From Mycoplasma anseris ATCC 49234 (GTDB taxonomy: Bacteria > Bacillota_I > Bacilli_A > Mycoplasmatales > Metamycoplasmataceae): a stretch of 46,858 nucleotides of DNA. Positions 20,395-31,981 of the stretch are shown one piece after another (the first letter of the stretch is position 1; each line of letters begins with the position of its first letter). The position numbers were made by a program, and so were the translations under genes. The stretch lies in the NCBI RefSeq assembly GCF_000702805.1, contig NZ_JNJX01000008.1, positions 1 to 46,858 of the forward strand. The letters run 5' to 3'. Under the pieces are notes generated by a model. It saw nothing but the letters and a program-made list of their open reading frames with translations. It had not been told where the DNA came from and ran no database searches.

Positions 20395-20520
20395 TTATTT
20401 GGTAGCTTCAGCTTCTGCTTTTCTTGCAGCTCTTCTTTCGTCTCTTGCTCTTTCTTTTGCTAATTTAGCTTTTCTTTCTTCAGCTCTTTTTTTATTACGA
20501 GCTCTTACGTCTTTTCTCAT
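20395..20520 (-). CDS. 41-aa highly basic microprotein
   Basis: A short frame reads MRKDVRARNKKRAEERKAK and ends in RKAEAEATK. It is almost wholly Lys, Arg, Ala and Glu, and so is predicted to be a single long helix. It has a good ribosome-binding site (AAAGGA, 6 nt before ATG), its own TATAAT about 44 nt upstream and a strong terminator downstream, which together argue it is a real gene. No TGA occurs in it. It could bind RNA, the ribosome or DNA on charge grounds. It does not match bS21 or another ribosomal protein that I recognise. Confidence 0.65.
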   Translation of the reverse strand: MRKDVRARNKKRAEERKAKLAKERARDERRAARKAEAEATK

Positions 20521-20550
20521 ATTTTTTCCTTTGTTATATTGTTTGATCAA

Positions 20551-20569
20551 ATAATATTTTAATATTATA
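20551..20569 (-). promoter_or_regulatory. Promoter of the microprotein gene
   Basis: TATAAT on the minus strand (20569-20564), beginning 3 nt after the parC stop. It overlaps the palindrome ATAATATT/AATATTAT (20551-20568), which may also slow parC read-through. Confidence 0.4.
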
Positions 20570-20571
20570 AA

Positions 20572-23367
20572 CTATTTTTTCTTTAGCTCATTAATCTTAT
20601 TAAATAAACCATCAATATCAATTTTATCCATTTCTTTTAATTTATTAGAAACGCTTTCTTTTGTTGCTTTATTTTGATTTGGAGTTTTTAAGACTTTTTC
20701 TTCATTTAAAATAAAATCATTTGTTTCTTCAAATAAAGCGATTGGTTCTGGTTGTTCTTTTTCTTCTTCAATTTGTTCATTATAGAAATCATCATCATAT
20801 ATATAATGGCGTCTAAATAAACTTGCTTCAATACTCATTGTTTTATCAAAGTTTTGGTTTTGCCTAATGGCTTTTCGTTCTTCTTCTGATTCAATTAATA
20901 ACTGATTAATTGTTAAGGGTTGAATTATTTTTCCTGCATTTAAAGGATCTTGTAATCTAGTTCGACTAATTGGATCACCAATTTTACTTAATTCAATATT
21001 TTTTAATTCATATTGTTTCAATTCATTGTTTTTATTTGTATAAAAATGTTGTAATTCTTTGGTTCAAATTTCCATGGATACAATTTTTGATTTAACTGAT
21101 TTTAAAGGATCAAAGAATTTCTTGCCCCTGCTCATTCTTGAAGGGAATTGTCAATCTTCTTCACATCTAGTTAATTTAAATTGTCCTTTATCAGTTAACA
21201 TTAATACCTTATTGCCATACATAATTGGAACAAAACCTTCCACTTCTTGATCCTTGTCTAATTTATAAAGCAATTTAATACCACTAGCAGTTAGACTATA
21301 AATCGGAACATCACTGTGATCTTTTAATAAGAAATATAATCCCCCAGTAATCAATACCAATAGCATTTTTTCTTTATTTGTAATTTTGGCATCCAATAAT
21401 TCATCATCTTTTTTCAATTTGATACATCTTCTTTTTCTAGCAATTGATTTAGAATCAAATTCATTAATGGCAACCCGTTTGGCCATTCCTTTTTTTGATA
21501 CTAATAAAATTGAAACATAACTATCAAATGAAGAAGCTTCAATTATCCGGATAATTTTTTCATTGTTTTCCAAAGCCACAATATTAGAAATGTGTGTACC
21601 TAAATCTTTTCAAGAGCTATCTTTAATATTATGAGCATCTAATACAAAGAAATTACCTAAACTAGTAAAAAAGATTAATTTTGATAATGAATTTACCTTA
21701 TCAAAATATAATAATGAATCACCATCTTTTAATTTATAAGTATTTAACTCATTTGAAGAATAAGCCTTTTGACTAATTCTTTTAAAATATCCTTCTTGAG
21801 AAATAAAGAAATAAAAATCTTCATTTTTAGCTAATAATTTAGTATTTATTTCGGTTTTCATTTCTTCTTCACTAATAACGGTTAATCTTGGTCTGCCGTA
21901 TTTCTTCTTTATTTCTTCTAATTGAAGAATAATAAATTTATCAAACTCTTTAGAATCATTTAGTAATAAATTACAATAATTAATTTTTTCTTCTAATTCC
22001 TTAGACTCATTAATATATTCGATTTGATCCATTCTTGATAATTTATATAATCTTAATTCAGCAATTGCTGTTGCTTGTAAATTACTAAATCCGAATGTTT
22101 TTTCTAATGCTTCAATAACACCCTTTTTCGAATTATCACTATCTTTAATAACCTTAATAACTTGATCACTAATTTCAGCAACTTTAATAAAACCTAAAAC
22201 GATTTCTAGTCTTAATTGATGTTTGTTTAAATCATAAATAATACCTTTTATATTTACATCTTTTAAATGATTTAAATAAGTATTAATTAACATGTATAAA
22301 CTCATTAATTTAGGGGCGTTTTCATCAATGGCAACCATATTGTAGTTATAAGAAATTCTTAAATCAGTTTTAGTTAATAAATAAGTCATAATTGCCTTAA
22401 CATTGGCATCATCATTGAATTCTAAATAAATTGAAATTCCTTCACGATTTGTTTGGTCTCTAATTTCTTTTATACCATTAATTGTTTTATTCACAATTAA
22501 AGTGTCAATATCTGCCACTAATTTTGATTTTATTACTCCAAATGGAATCTCATAAATTTCTACCCCAATAATTTTAGATTCGTCTTTAGTATCATAAATA
22601 TATTTATATTTAGAAGAAATATAAATTTTTCCTTGCCCTTTTAAAAACGCATCTTGAATACCTTCTAAATTATGTACTAATCCCCCTGTTGGAAAATCTG
22701 GTCCTTTTACAATATTTAAAAGTTCTTCTTCTTTTGAGGTTGGTTTTTTAATTAAATGAATAGTAGCATCAATGACTTCATTTAAGTTATGAGGAGGAAT
22801 TTCAGTAGCAAAACCAGCAGCAATTCCTTTTGCCCCGTTAATTAATAAATTAGGAATTAAAGAAGGTAAGACAATTGGTTCATATTCAGTATCATCAAAA
22901 TTAGGGATCATTGAAACTACTTTTCGATCCAAATCTTGTAATAATAATTCAGAAATACTTTCTAATCTTGATTCAGTATAACGCATTGCCGCAGCTGGAT
23001 CATCATCAATAGAACCTTTATTTCCATGCATCTGAATTAAAGGGTAATTACTTTTTCATTCTTGACACATTCTAACTAAGGCTTCATAAATTGAAGAATC
23101 ACCATGAGGGTGGTATCTACCAATAACATCTCCAACGATTCTAGCTGATTTTTTAAATGGTTGATTATTTTTTAGCTTCAAATTTCACATTGAAAACAAG
23201 ATTCTTCTTTGAACTGGTTTTAAACCATCTCTTGCATCAGGAATGGCTCTTTGTTGAATAATATATTTTGAATATTTGCCAAAACGATCACTCATAATAT
23301 CAATCATATTTTTATCAATGATCGTTTCAATTACTTGATCGATTTCTTCTTTACGAATCTTAGACAT
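20572..23367 (-). CDS. parC: DNA topoisomerase IV subunit A
   Basis: A 931-aa ParC read through several TGA codons. [14 protein letters not shown] contains the quinolone pocket Ser91 and Glu95 (E. coli 80 and 84), in the unmutated state. [10 protein letters not shown] holds the catalytic Tyr. It forms the DNA-cleaving A2 dimer that, with ParE, decatenates daughter chromosomes. The C-terminal third is a degenerate pinwheel. The last ~110 residues are a charged, low-complexity tail, longer than usual. The ATG follows AAGGGGGTG and lies 11 nt after parE, so the two are one operon. Absence of the GyrA-type acidic N-terminus and the gene pair order support ParC over GyrA. Confidence 0.96.
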
Positions 23368-23378
23368 TGAGCACCCCC

Positions 23379-25298
23379 TTATTTTTTAATTTCAATTTGG
23401 AAATCATCATCCGAACTAAAATCAACATATTTGTTAATTCATTCTTTTCTACCACTAATATCATCACTCATTAATGTGCTTACGTTTCTTTCAGTTAAAA
23501 TTTCATCATTAATATTTACTCTAATAATTGAACGAGTTTTGGGATTCATTGTAGTTTCTCAAAGCTGATCAGCGTTCATTTCTCCCAGCCCTTTGTATCT
23601 TTGAATTTCATAGTTTGAATATTTATTCATCAATTCTTTTAATTCATATTCTTCTCAAACATAATAATCTTGACCTTTATTGCTCTTTACACTAAATTTA
23701 TATAAAGGTGGTAAGGCAATATAAACCATTCCTTCATCAATTAGTTTCTTCATATAACGATAAAAGAAGGTTAACAATAGCACTTGAATATGTGCTCCAT
23801 CAGTATCGGCATCGGTCATAATAATGATCTTACTGTATTGAGCATTTTTTAAATTAAAATCAGAACCAATTCCTGCTCCAATAGTGTTAATAATGGTGGA
23901 AATTTCTTCATTAGCCAATACATCGCTTAATTTAGCTTTAGCAGTATTAATTACTTTTCCTCTTAAAGGTAAAATAGCTTGTGTAACGCGGTCTCTACCT
24001 AATTTAGCTGATCCACCAGCAGAATCCCCTTCGACTAAGAATAATTCTTTAACTTTTGGGTTTTTAGATTGAGCTGGGGTCAATTTGCCTGAAAGAATTT
24101 TTTTGTTTTCTAATTTACTTTTTACTTTTCTACTTTCATTTCTAGCATTTCTTGCTGCAATTCTAGCATCATATGCTTTTTTGATTCTACTAATAATTTT
24201 GTCAGCTTCTAATTTGTTTTCATTTAAATAAAACTTAAATTGCTCACCAAAAAAATCTTCAACAGCTTCTCTTGCTTCTGGAGTTCCTAATTTATCTTTT
24301 GTTTGCCCCACAAATTCTAAAATTGATTCCGGTACTTTTAAAGAAACAATTGCAATTAAACCTTCTCTAACATCATTGCCATCAAATGAGTTTTTTCCTT
24401 TTAATAAATTTTTAGAAATAGCATATTCATTAATAGTTTTGGTTAAAGCAGTTTTAAAAGCAATTTCATGAGTACCACCATCTCTTGTTTTAACATTATT
24501 AACAAAACTATAAATTGTTTCATTGTAATTATCAGTATAAACTAAGGCAATGTCTATATCAATGGTTTTAGCGTTTCCCTTAATAAAGAAAACATCGCTG
24601 ATAAAGGTTTTCCCTTGACCAACAAATTCAATATATTCTTTTATACCTTCATTAGTTTCAAAAATAACCTTTTCTTTAGTAAATTCTGATTCAAAATGAA
24701 TTTTTAAATTAGGAATTAAAAAACTTGATTCACGTAATTTTTCTTTAATAATCTCACTTGAAAATTTTGTCTTTTTAAAAATATTGCCATCTGGTCAAAA
24801 TTGTACTTTTGTTCCGTGTTTTGATGTGGTACCAACTTTGGTTGTTCTTTGAATAATGGTATCTTGTTCAAAGGCAGTAAAATATTCAATTCGATCACGA
24901 TAAACAGTTGCTTCTAATTTAGTACTTAAAGCGTTAACTACAGAAGAACCAACCCCATGTAATCCGCCACTAGTTTTATAAACTCCTTCATTAAATTTAC
25001 CACCAGCATGTAGTTCAGTGAAAACTAATTCAACCCCAGTTTTGCCTGAACTATGTTTATCAACTGGAATTCCTCGACCATTATCTTCAATAATGATTGA
25101 ACCATCTTGTTTAACAATAACTTTAATTTCATTAGCAAAACCTGCTAAAGCTTCATCTAAGGCATTATCAACAATTTCTCAAACTAAGTGATGTAAACCA
25201 TTTATATCAGTTGAACCAATATACATTCCTGGTCTTTTTCTAACGGCATCAAGTCCTTTTAAAACTTGAAGATCTTTGGCTTCATAATTATTATTCAT
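23379..25298 (-). CDS. parE: DNA topoisomerase IV subunit B
   Basis: A 639-aa GHKL ATPase subunit. Motifs are VDNALDEA (Mg/ATP Asn), [24 protein letters not shown] (ATP lid), the QTKDKLG switch loop, and the TOPRIM elements VEGDSAGG and DADTDGAH. The C-terminal [17 protein letters not shown] block contacts ParC. The start ATG has no Shine-Dalgarno; TATAAT lies exactly 7 nt upstream, which predicts a leaderless mRNA for the parE-parC operon. It is divergent from the restriction endonuclease gene by 67 bp. Confidence 0.96.
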
Positions 25299-25305
25299 GC
25301 TTATT

Positions 25306-25311
25306 ATTATA
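25306..25311 (-). promoter_or_regulatory. parE-parC promoter -10 box, 7 nt from the ATG
   Basis: Minus-strand TATAAT, then AATAAGC, then ATG. There is no room for a leader. Confidence 0.6.
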
Positions 25312-25365
25312 AAAGATTTTTAGTTTTTGTTTTTTTCTATTTAAAAATGCTAAAATCAATTTAAT

Positions 25366-26006
25366 ATGAATAGATATGAAGAAATCATAAAAATCATATG
25401 AAAATATGAAAGACAAAACCTTAAAGAAAAAATTAAACAAGAAGGTTTACCTAATTGATTAAAAGAAAAGATTGAAAAAACTATCAATAGAACTTCTTTA
25501 GATACTAAATATAAATCAATTATCGAAGAATTATTGTTAAATGGAGATGAACTGCTTTTAACATTTTTTATGAAAGATCCGAAACGTCAAAACATTTATG
25601 AAAGAATTTTTAAAGAAGAAGTCGAAAAAGAGGGATTCAATATTGAAAAACTAAGCACTCATGGCAAAAAAGCTTATTACTTAATAAATGGCAACATTTT
25701 ACAAAACCCAATTAATAAACCCAAAGAGTTAAAATCGCTTGATTTTGTTATTACAATTAAAAACAAAAATACTATATTGTAAACAAATACACTGATGAAT
25801 TAGGTGGTGCACAAGATAATCAATATAATGATGTTATTTATCAATTGAGACAATTAAATAAAGTAACAGAACCACATGTTTGATTTTGCTTAGATGGAAA
25901 TTATTATACTGAAGATAAAATTAATGATCTAAAGAAAATTAAACCGAAGGCAATTATTTTAAATTTAGAATCATTGATTAATAAAGTAAAAAAGATCATT
26001 AAATAA
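25366..26006 (+). pseudogene. Type II restriction endonuclease-like gene with a frameshift
   Basis: The frame from ATG 25366 ends at TAA 25780 after SLDFVITIKNKNT. The neighbouring -1 frame carries on with YYIVNKYTDELGGAQDNQYN to TAA 26004. One extra A in the A5 tract at 25765-25769 would give a single protein of about 213 aa. LDFVI...IVNK looks like a PD-(D/E)xK core with Asn in place of the usual Glu or Asp. GGAQDNQ plus the adjacent DNA methylase gene support a restriction-nuclease reading. The specific family and target site are not recognised. TAAAAT lies 9 nt before the ATG and no Shine-Dalgarno is seen. Expected product from the sequence as given: an inactive 138-aa fragment. Confidence 0.6.
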
Positions 26007-26019
26007 AGATCATTAAATA
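25992..26019. repeat. Tandem 14-bp repeat at the convergent gene ends
   Basis: AAGATCATTAAATA occurs twice in succession. The second copy forms one arm of the shared terminator. The first copy encodes the end of the restriction endonuclease. Confidence 0.8.
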
Positions 26020-26036
26020 GTATTAATGATCTTTTT
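26005..26036. terminator. Shared bidirectional terminator of the restriction-modification pair
   Basis: Perfect 12-bp stem AAAGATCATTAA / TTAATGATCTTT with a 6-base loop and runs of T (plus) and A (minus) at its ends. Both convergent genes have their stop codons inside it. Confidence 0.85.
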
Positions 26037-26981
26037 AATTGTCTTAAAATCAATTCTTTTTCTATAATTCCCAGTTTCAGAAACCCCTTTAAAAGAACTT
26101 CACAGATAATCACAATTATTTTTTCTTAATTCATTAATTTTATTATTCAATTTATTTAGGATTTGATGGTTTATTTCTAAATCTTTAACCATTAATTTGA
26201 CCTTATGGCGGTCTGTTATTTTAACCTGAGAATCTTCTTTTCAATTGGCTAAATAAAATTTAATATTTTCCTTATCTTTTGTATTATCACTTGCATTTAT
26301 GCAAAGATTTCCACCAACAATATTAAAAGCAACATGTAAATCATTTTGGGGCTTAAGAATGGTATTTTCTAAATCTAATAAATAATTAAAACTACCAATT
26401 AATTTATTATCTTCATATATTAAAAAGTCTTCGTCTTGTTTTTGATGATCAAAGTAAGCTAAAGCGACAGGGTGTTCAGTATCACTAAAATTTTGTTTAT
26501 TTGGCAATAATTGAAAAATGACAAGTTTATTAATTAATTTTCGATCTTCTTTACGATTACTATTAATTAAGGTTGTAGGAATAATAGCAATTGTAAAACG
26601 AACATTACTAATACATCTATCTAAAGATAATTTATATAAGTCATCATAATTTTGAAAATCAACATTTAATTTCATTCTTCTAGCTGAATGTTTTGATAAA
26701 TAAGGAGGATTTGTAACCACTAAATCAAAGTTTTCATATATTCAATTTTGAATACTATCATTTTGTTTGACTTCTTTGTTTTGTGAATCAATATCATATG
26801 ACTCATATTTTAAATTTTGATTGTATTTCAATAAAAAATGAATTAAATTATTTGAACCCGCAAAAGGTTCTAAAATTTTTTTATTCCATAAATCATTTTT
26901 GTTCATAAAATCAAAAAAGATTTTATTATTTTCAAAAACATTTCTTTCTGTAAAAAATTGACCATTTGTTATTTTTGACAT
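26013..26981 (-). CDS. N6-adenine DNA methyltransferase of a type II system
   Basis: A 322-aa methylase with TGA as Trp. The order of motifs is X (NGQFFT, 7-12), I (EPFAGSNNLI, 38-47, S-adenosylmethionine site) and IV (NPPYLS, 91-96, catalytic). This is the gamma-class order seen in TaqI-like and Eco57I-like enzymes. A small C-terminal target-recognition part follows. The start has AAGGAAA. The gene is intact and convergent with the frameshifted endonuclease, so the genome is probably still methylated although cutting is lost. The recognition site cannot be read from the sequence. Confidence 0.8.
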
Positions 26982-27005
26982 AAATTTCCTTACCTAATTA
27001 AACTT

Positions 27006-27011
27006 ATTATA
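27006..27011 (-). promoter_or_regulatory. -10 box of the methyltransferase gene
   Basis: Minus-strand TATAAT, 24 nt before the ATG, with AAGGAAA between. Confidence 0.55.
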
Positions 27012-27071
27012 TCCAAAACAATTTATTAAATAAAAATTTAATAAATAAAATTAGAATTTCAATTGCACAAT

Positions 27072-27105
27072 AAAAGACCAACGATCTTTTAAATCAATGG
27101 TCTTC
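27072..27105 (-). terminator. Terminator of the acpS-valS operon
   Basis: Imperfect stem of AAGACCATTGAT with ATCGTTGGTCTT (one mismatch, one G-U) followed by TTATT. It is the only clear terminator seen after the 13-kb operon. Confidence 0.65.
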
Positions 27106-27112
27106 TTTATTT

Positions 27113-29632
27113 TTACATTTTAGCTTGTTTATTAGTTAATTCTTGTTCATAGAAGGCTAAATTACCTTCATGCATTGCTAATTTTGCTTGCTTTTCTTTA
27201 ACAGTTTCTTTAGGAGCTTTAGAAACAAAACTTGGATTATCTAACATTTTTTTGTTGAAAGCAATTTCTTGCTTAGTTGTTTCAATTAATTTTAATAATT
27301 CATTAATTTCTTGTTCTTTTTGTTCTTTAGAAAGCAAAATATTAATTTGTACATCATTTGACAACTTGATGTTTAAATCATTATTCTGCTTAATAGCGTA
27401 ATTTGCTAATTTATTAATAATTTCTAAATCATGTTTATCTAAATCAATATTTAAGGCTTCAAAATATAAAGTTTCTGATTTAGAGATTTTCTTATCTTCA
27501 CGATGTTTTCTTAAAGTAGTAATGATTTCAATTAATGATTCAACTTTATTTTCATTATGATTTTCAGTGATTTTTAAAGGTGAACTTCAAGATTCTAATA
27601 ATTCCTCGCTATACATTTGTTCGAATAAATAATCAGTTAAAAAAGGCATAAATGGATGTAAGGTGATTAATAATTCCCTGAATAATAAATGAATAAAGTG
27701 GTTAGTCTTTTTGTATTTCATGAATTCTAAATATCAACTTGATAAAGCGTTCACTATGAAATCTTGAACATATTTGAAAATCAAGCTAAATTCATATTTT
27801 GCCATTGCTTCATCAATTTGTGTTTTTAATTGATTAAATTTAGTTAAAATTCAATTATCAAAGATATCTAAATTATTTGCGTCAATAATGTTTGTTTTAT
27901 TAGTTTTAATTGATTTAATATATCTAGCAATGTTTCAGAATTTATTAATAAATAATCTTGCTGTTTGGATTTTATCATCTCCATAATTAATATCTTGTCC
28001 TGGAGAACAATTAAAGATTAATGACATTCTTAAAACATCTGAACCATATTCTTCAATAACTTGAATTGGGTCAATTCCGTTTCCTAATGATTTAGACATT
28101 TTTCTTCCTTGAGCATCTCTAACCAAGCCATGAATTAAAACTTCTTTAAAAGGTTTATCATTCATAAAATATAAACTTTGGAAATACATTCTTGCTACTC
28201 AAAAGAAAATAATGTCATATCCAGTAACTAAAACATCAGTTGGGAAATAACGTGCAATCTTCTGATTAGTTTGTGGCCATCCTAAAAAGGCAAATGGGCT
28301 TAAAGCAGAAGAAAATCAAGTATCAAGTACATCTGGATCTTGAATTCAACCTTCACCTGGATTTTCGATTTGAACTTTTATTTCATCATCTTTATATCAA
28401 GCTGGAATTCGATGACCTCATCAAATTTGACGACTAATGGTTCAATCATAAGTATCTTTCATTCATCTAGTTAAATCGTTTGAGAAACGATCAGGAATAA
28501 ATTTAACACCTTCATTCGAATTAAAATGTTTTAATAAACGGTTAGCTAAAGTATTCATTTTCACAAATCATTGTGGTTGAACCAAAATTTCAATTGCTTC
28601 ATTTGAACGTTCACTATAACCTACATTTGAAGTTGTTTCTTCTACTTTGATTAATAAATTCTCGTTTGTTAATTTTTTTGCAATTTCAATTCTTGCTGAT
28701 TGTCGATCTAATCCTTTAAATTCCATGGCGTTTTCGTTTAATAATCCATCTTTACCAATACATTCAATAATTTCTAAACCATTAGCCTTAATAATTTCGA
28801 TATCATCAATAGCATGGGCTGAAACTTTCATTAAACCGGTTCCAAATTCCAAATCAATTAAATCAGAAGTAATAACTGGGATTTCTTTTTTGGTTAAAGG
28901 ATGAACAATGATTTTATTATAAAGTTGTCTTGCTCTAGTATCCTTAGGGTTAATCGCCACAGCAACATCACTAAATAAAGTTTCAATTCTAGTTGTAGCA
29001 ATAGTTAAATATTCTTGACTATCTTTTAAAGGATATTTAATGTAATACATTTTTTGAGCAGTTTGTTTAGTTATAACTTCAATGTTTGATAAAGCGGTTT
29101 GTAATTTAGGATCTCAGTTAATTGGTTTAGAATCACGATAAATTAAACCATCATTATATAAGTCGATAAATACTTTTAAAACAGCTTCATTAGTGTCCTT
29201 ATCTAATGTGAATCGTTCATTATCTAAATCTAATGCCAAACCTAATTTATCTCATTGCTTTGAAATGTTATTTGAATATTCATCTTTCCATTTTCAAATT
29301 TCTTTTATAAAGTTATCTCTGCCTAATTCATATTTATTTTTGCCTTCTAAAGCTAATCTTTTTTCAACAACTGCTTGAGTAGCAATTCCGGCATGATCTT
29401 TACCAGCTACTCACATTACATCAAAACCTTGCAATTTTTTATATCTTATAATGGCATCTTGAATATAAGTATCTAAGGCATGACCAATATGCAATTTACC
29501 AGTAACATTAGGAGGAGGTAAAATTATTGTAAAAGGTCTTTTAGATTCATCATGCTTCATAAAGAATTTGGCTTTCTTTCATTTCACATTTCTATCTTTT
29601 TCTACTAACTTATGATTAAAACTTTTATCCAT
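27113..29632 (-). CDS. valS: Valyl-tRNA synthetase
   Basis: An 839-aa class I synthetase, normal for mollicutes, with several TGA as Trp. HIGH is present in [12 protein letters not shown], the editing domain in [14 protein letters not shown], and KMSKS in [12 protein letters not shown]-terminal tRNA-binding coiled coil lies at about 770-839. It charges tRNA-Val. The ATG at 29632 is preferred because AAGGAGAG lies 6-8 nt upstream and MDKSFNHK is a normal ValS N-terminus. The reading frame, however, stays open upstream for 783 codons into an OppF-like gene, so a longer fusion product is possible. It is the last gene of the operon. Confidence 0.96.
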
Positions 29633-31981
29633 TTTTTCTCTCCTTTTTATTGGTTTGTTTAAATCATTATCAATTTCAAAAATCATTGTTTCTTCAAAAT
29701 TTAATTTGTCAATAACATTTTTTTGTTGATTAGTTGTTGCTTCTTTTTCATAAAAGAATTGTTTTGCTAGATCTTCGTTTTTCAAATTATCTTTATCAAT
29801 TCATTTGATCAATTCTGATAAAGTACATCAAACATAATGCTCAGTATCAATTTTATATTTAAACAAGTTTTCAAAATTATCAATGTAATTGATATAGTCT
29901 AAATAATTTTCTTTGGTTTTATCATCAAATTTATCTAATGCTTTTTTGACAATAGGGTTAATTGGATTGTTAATAATTTGCAAGGTTTTACCTTCTTCAA
30001 TCACTTTAGAATTATTGATAATAAATAAATCATTAGTAACTTGTCCCGCTAATTTATAATCGCTTAAAAAGTATAATCCAATCCCTTTTTTATCAAAAAT
30101 ATATTTATTAAAAGCATTTAGAATTTCATATTGTTTAGAAATTGTTAATTTCTTGATGTTATTACCAATAATTACTAAGCTTGGCTTATTAAATAAAATC
30201 TTTTGAATTTCAACATTAGTTTGCTCTTGTTCAGTTAAATTAGAAATTGGATATTCCATTTTTTCTAAATTAACGTTGGCGTTTTTAAAAATATCATAAA
30301 CACATGTTTTGATAATAAATTTTCTAACAATTGGGGATTTAGCATGAGTTTTTTTGCTAAACATATTGGCAATTTGAAGAAAATCTTTAGATTGTCTTTT
30401 TAAAATACTTGAAATTTGAATAATTAATTCATAACGAGAATTAATTTCTTTTAGATCATATTTATATTTATTTAATTTAATGGATGCAATCAATCTTTCT
30501 AAACTAAATTCATTAAAAAAATCTTTTAAAATTCCTAATAGTTCTTTAAATGGTTTTAAGTTTTGTTTTCTTAAAGCATAGCCTTCTAAAAATGCTGATT
30601 GTGCTTCTTTTTTATATTTGTTTTCAATAGTATTGCAATTTCAAATATATTCATGTTGAGCATTATCAAAATCTTCTAAAGCTGTTTTATAACGATCAAT
30701 CCCGATTGCTTCTCGCATTGAAATATCAAGCTTCTTTGTTTTTTCTAAATTAATTAGACTTTGTTTAAATTTGCTTTTTTCATTTGCAATTTGGTCAATT
30801 AAATAATTTGAACTTAAAAGAAAATTATAATTAATGATTTTGTTAATGTTTTTAGCAATATCTTTTTTAGATAATTTAGTGCTAATTAAACTTGCTTCTG
30901 AATGAATAGTGTTAGAAATTTGACTAATATCGTTGTATAATGTGAATAAATGTTCATGTCTTAATCAAGCTAAACCTTTGGTATTTTTTCTTAAAAATTC
31001 AATAATTTTTTTGTTGGTTGCAAAGTTTTTATAATAATGAATAAATGAAGAATTTTTTAAATTATGTTTTAATTGCTCTTTATAAAATTTATTTTGTTGA
31101 ATTAAATCATGTTTGGTCTTTTTTAATACTCTTTTTATTTCATCTAAAATAACAAAACGATCCTTTTTTATTTCAAATATTTTTTTATTCTCGTAATCTT
31201 TTTGTTCTTTTTTTCAGTCAAAAATGTTTAAATATTTTTCTTTTAAGTCTTCAAATTCAGATTTTGTTCTTTGAAACTCTCTAGTATTTAAAAATGATTC
31301 GTCCAGCAATTTCTTTTCATTGGTATTTTTTACTAAACTAATTAATTGAAATTCATGTTTTTGAAATGAATCAATCATTTTTCTTAAATGCATGTAAATT
31401 TTTTCAATTAATTCGACTTTTTGTACTACCTTTAAAGAGTTAACATTTTCAACATCGATTTCTCTAAAAAAATTAATAATGTCATTAAAAATGGCTTGAT
31501 TTGATTTTTGTAGATCTAGAAAAATTAAGGAAAAACGATAATTTAAATAAACGCTAAAATCCTCGAATGTATTTCTTCATGATTTAATAAAATTAGTAAT
31601 TAATGTTTCCAATAAATGACTTGAAATCAAATAATTTTTAATATATGTATAAGCATTATGATTTAAGTTTTTGTTTAAAAATCAACGATCAAAACCATAA
31701 CCAAGGTTTTGGTTAAATGCTTGATTTTGATAGGTTAAATGATAATTGTTGTCTGATTTAAATTCAATATAGCCCTGATATTTTTTCAAACTCTTATGAT
31801 TTTTAGTAAGTAAATCAAAAATCATCTCTTTAGTTTCAATATCGGATCCTAAAAAACCGACAATGTCATTTTGTTCAGCAATAAAACTTAAATTGTTGAT
31901 ATATGTTTTGAAACCTGATTCATATTCTTTAATTCTTTTTAAATTTGAAACTCTTAATGAAGTAATTTGCTTTTTTGACAT
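29633..31981 (-). CDS. Degenerate OppF-like ABC protein, no own stop codon, in frame with valS
   Basis: 783 codons with no TAA or TAG run straight into valS. The ends align with OppF-type ATPases. GFLGSDIETKE (43-52) lies where Walker A should be, keeping only the Lys. SNLTEQEQTNVEIQKILF replaces the SGGQ signature and SLVIIGNN replaces the Walker B Asp-Glu. FLSDYK replaces the H-loop. VIEEGKTLQIINNPINPIV matches the OppD/F C-terminal pattern. Between these lie about 500 residues of coiled-coil-like insertion, as in the long mycoplasma OppF (M. pneumoniae and M. genitalium OppF are near 850 aa). ATP hydrolysis is therefore unlikely. Start ATG overlaps the stop of the ECF gene by one base. Confidence 0.7.
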
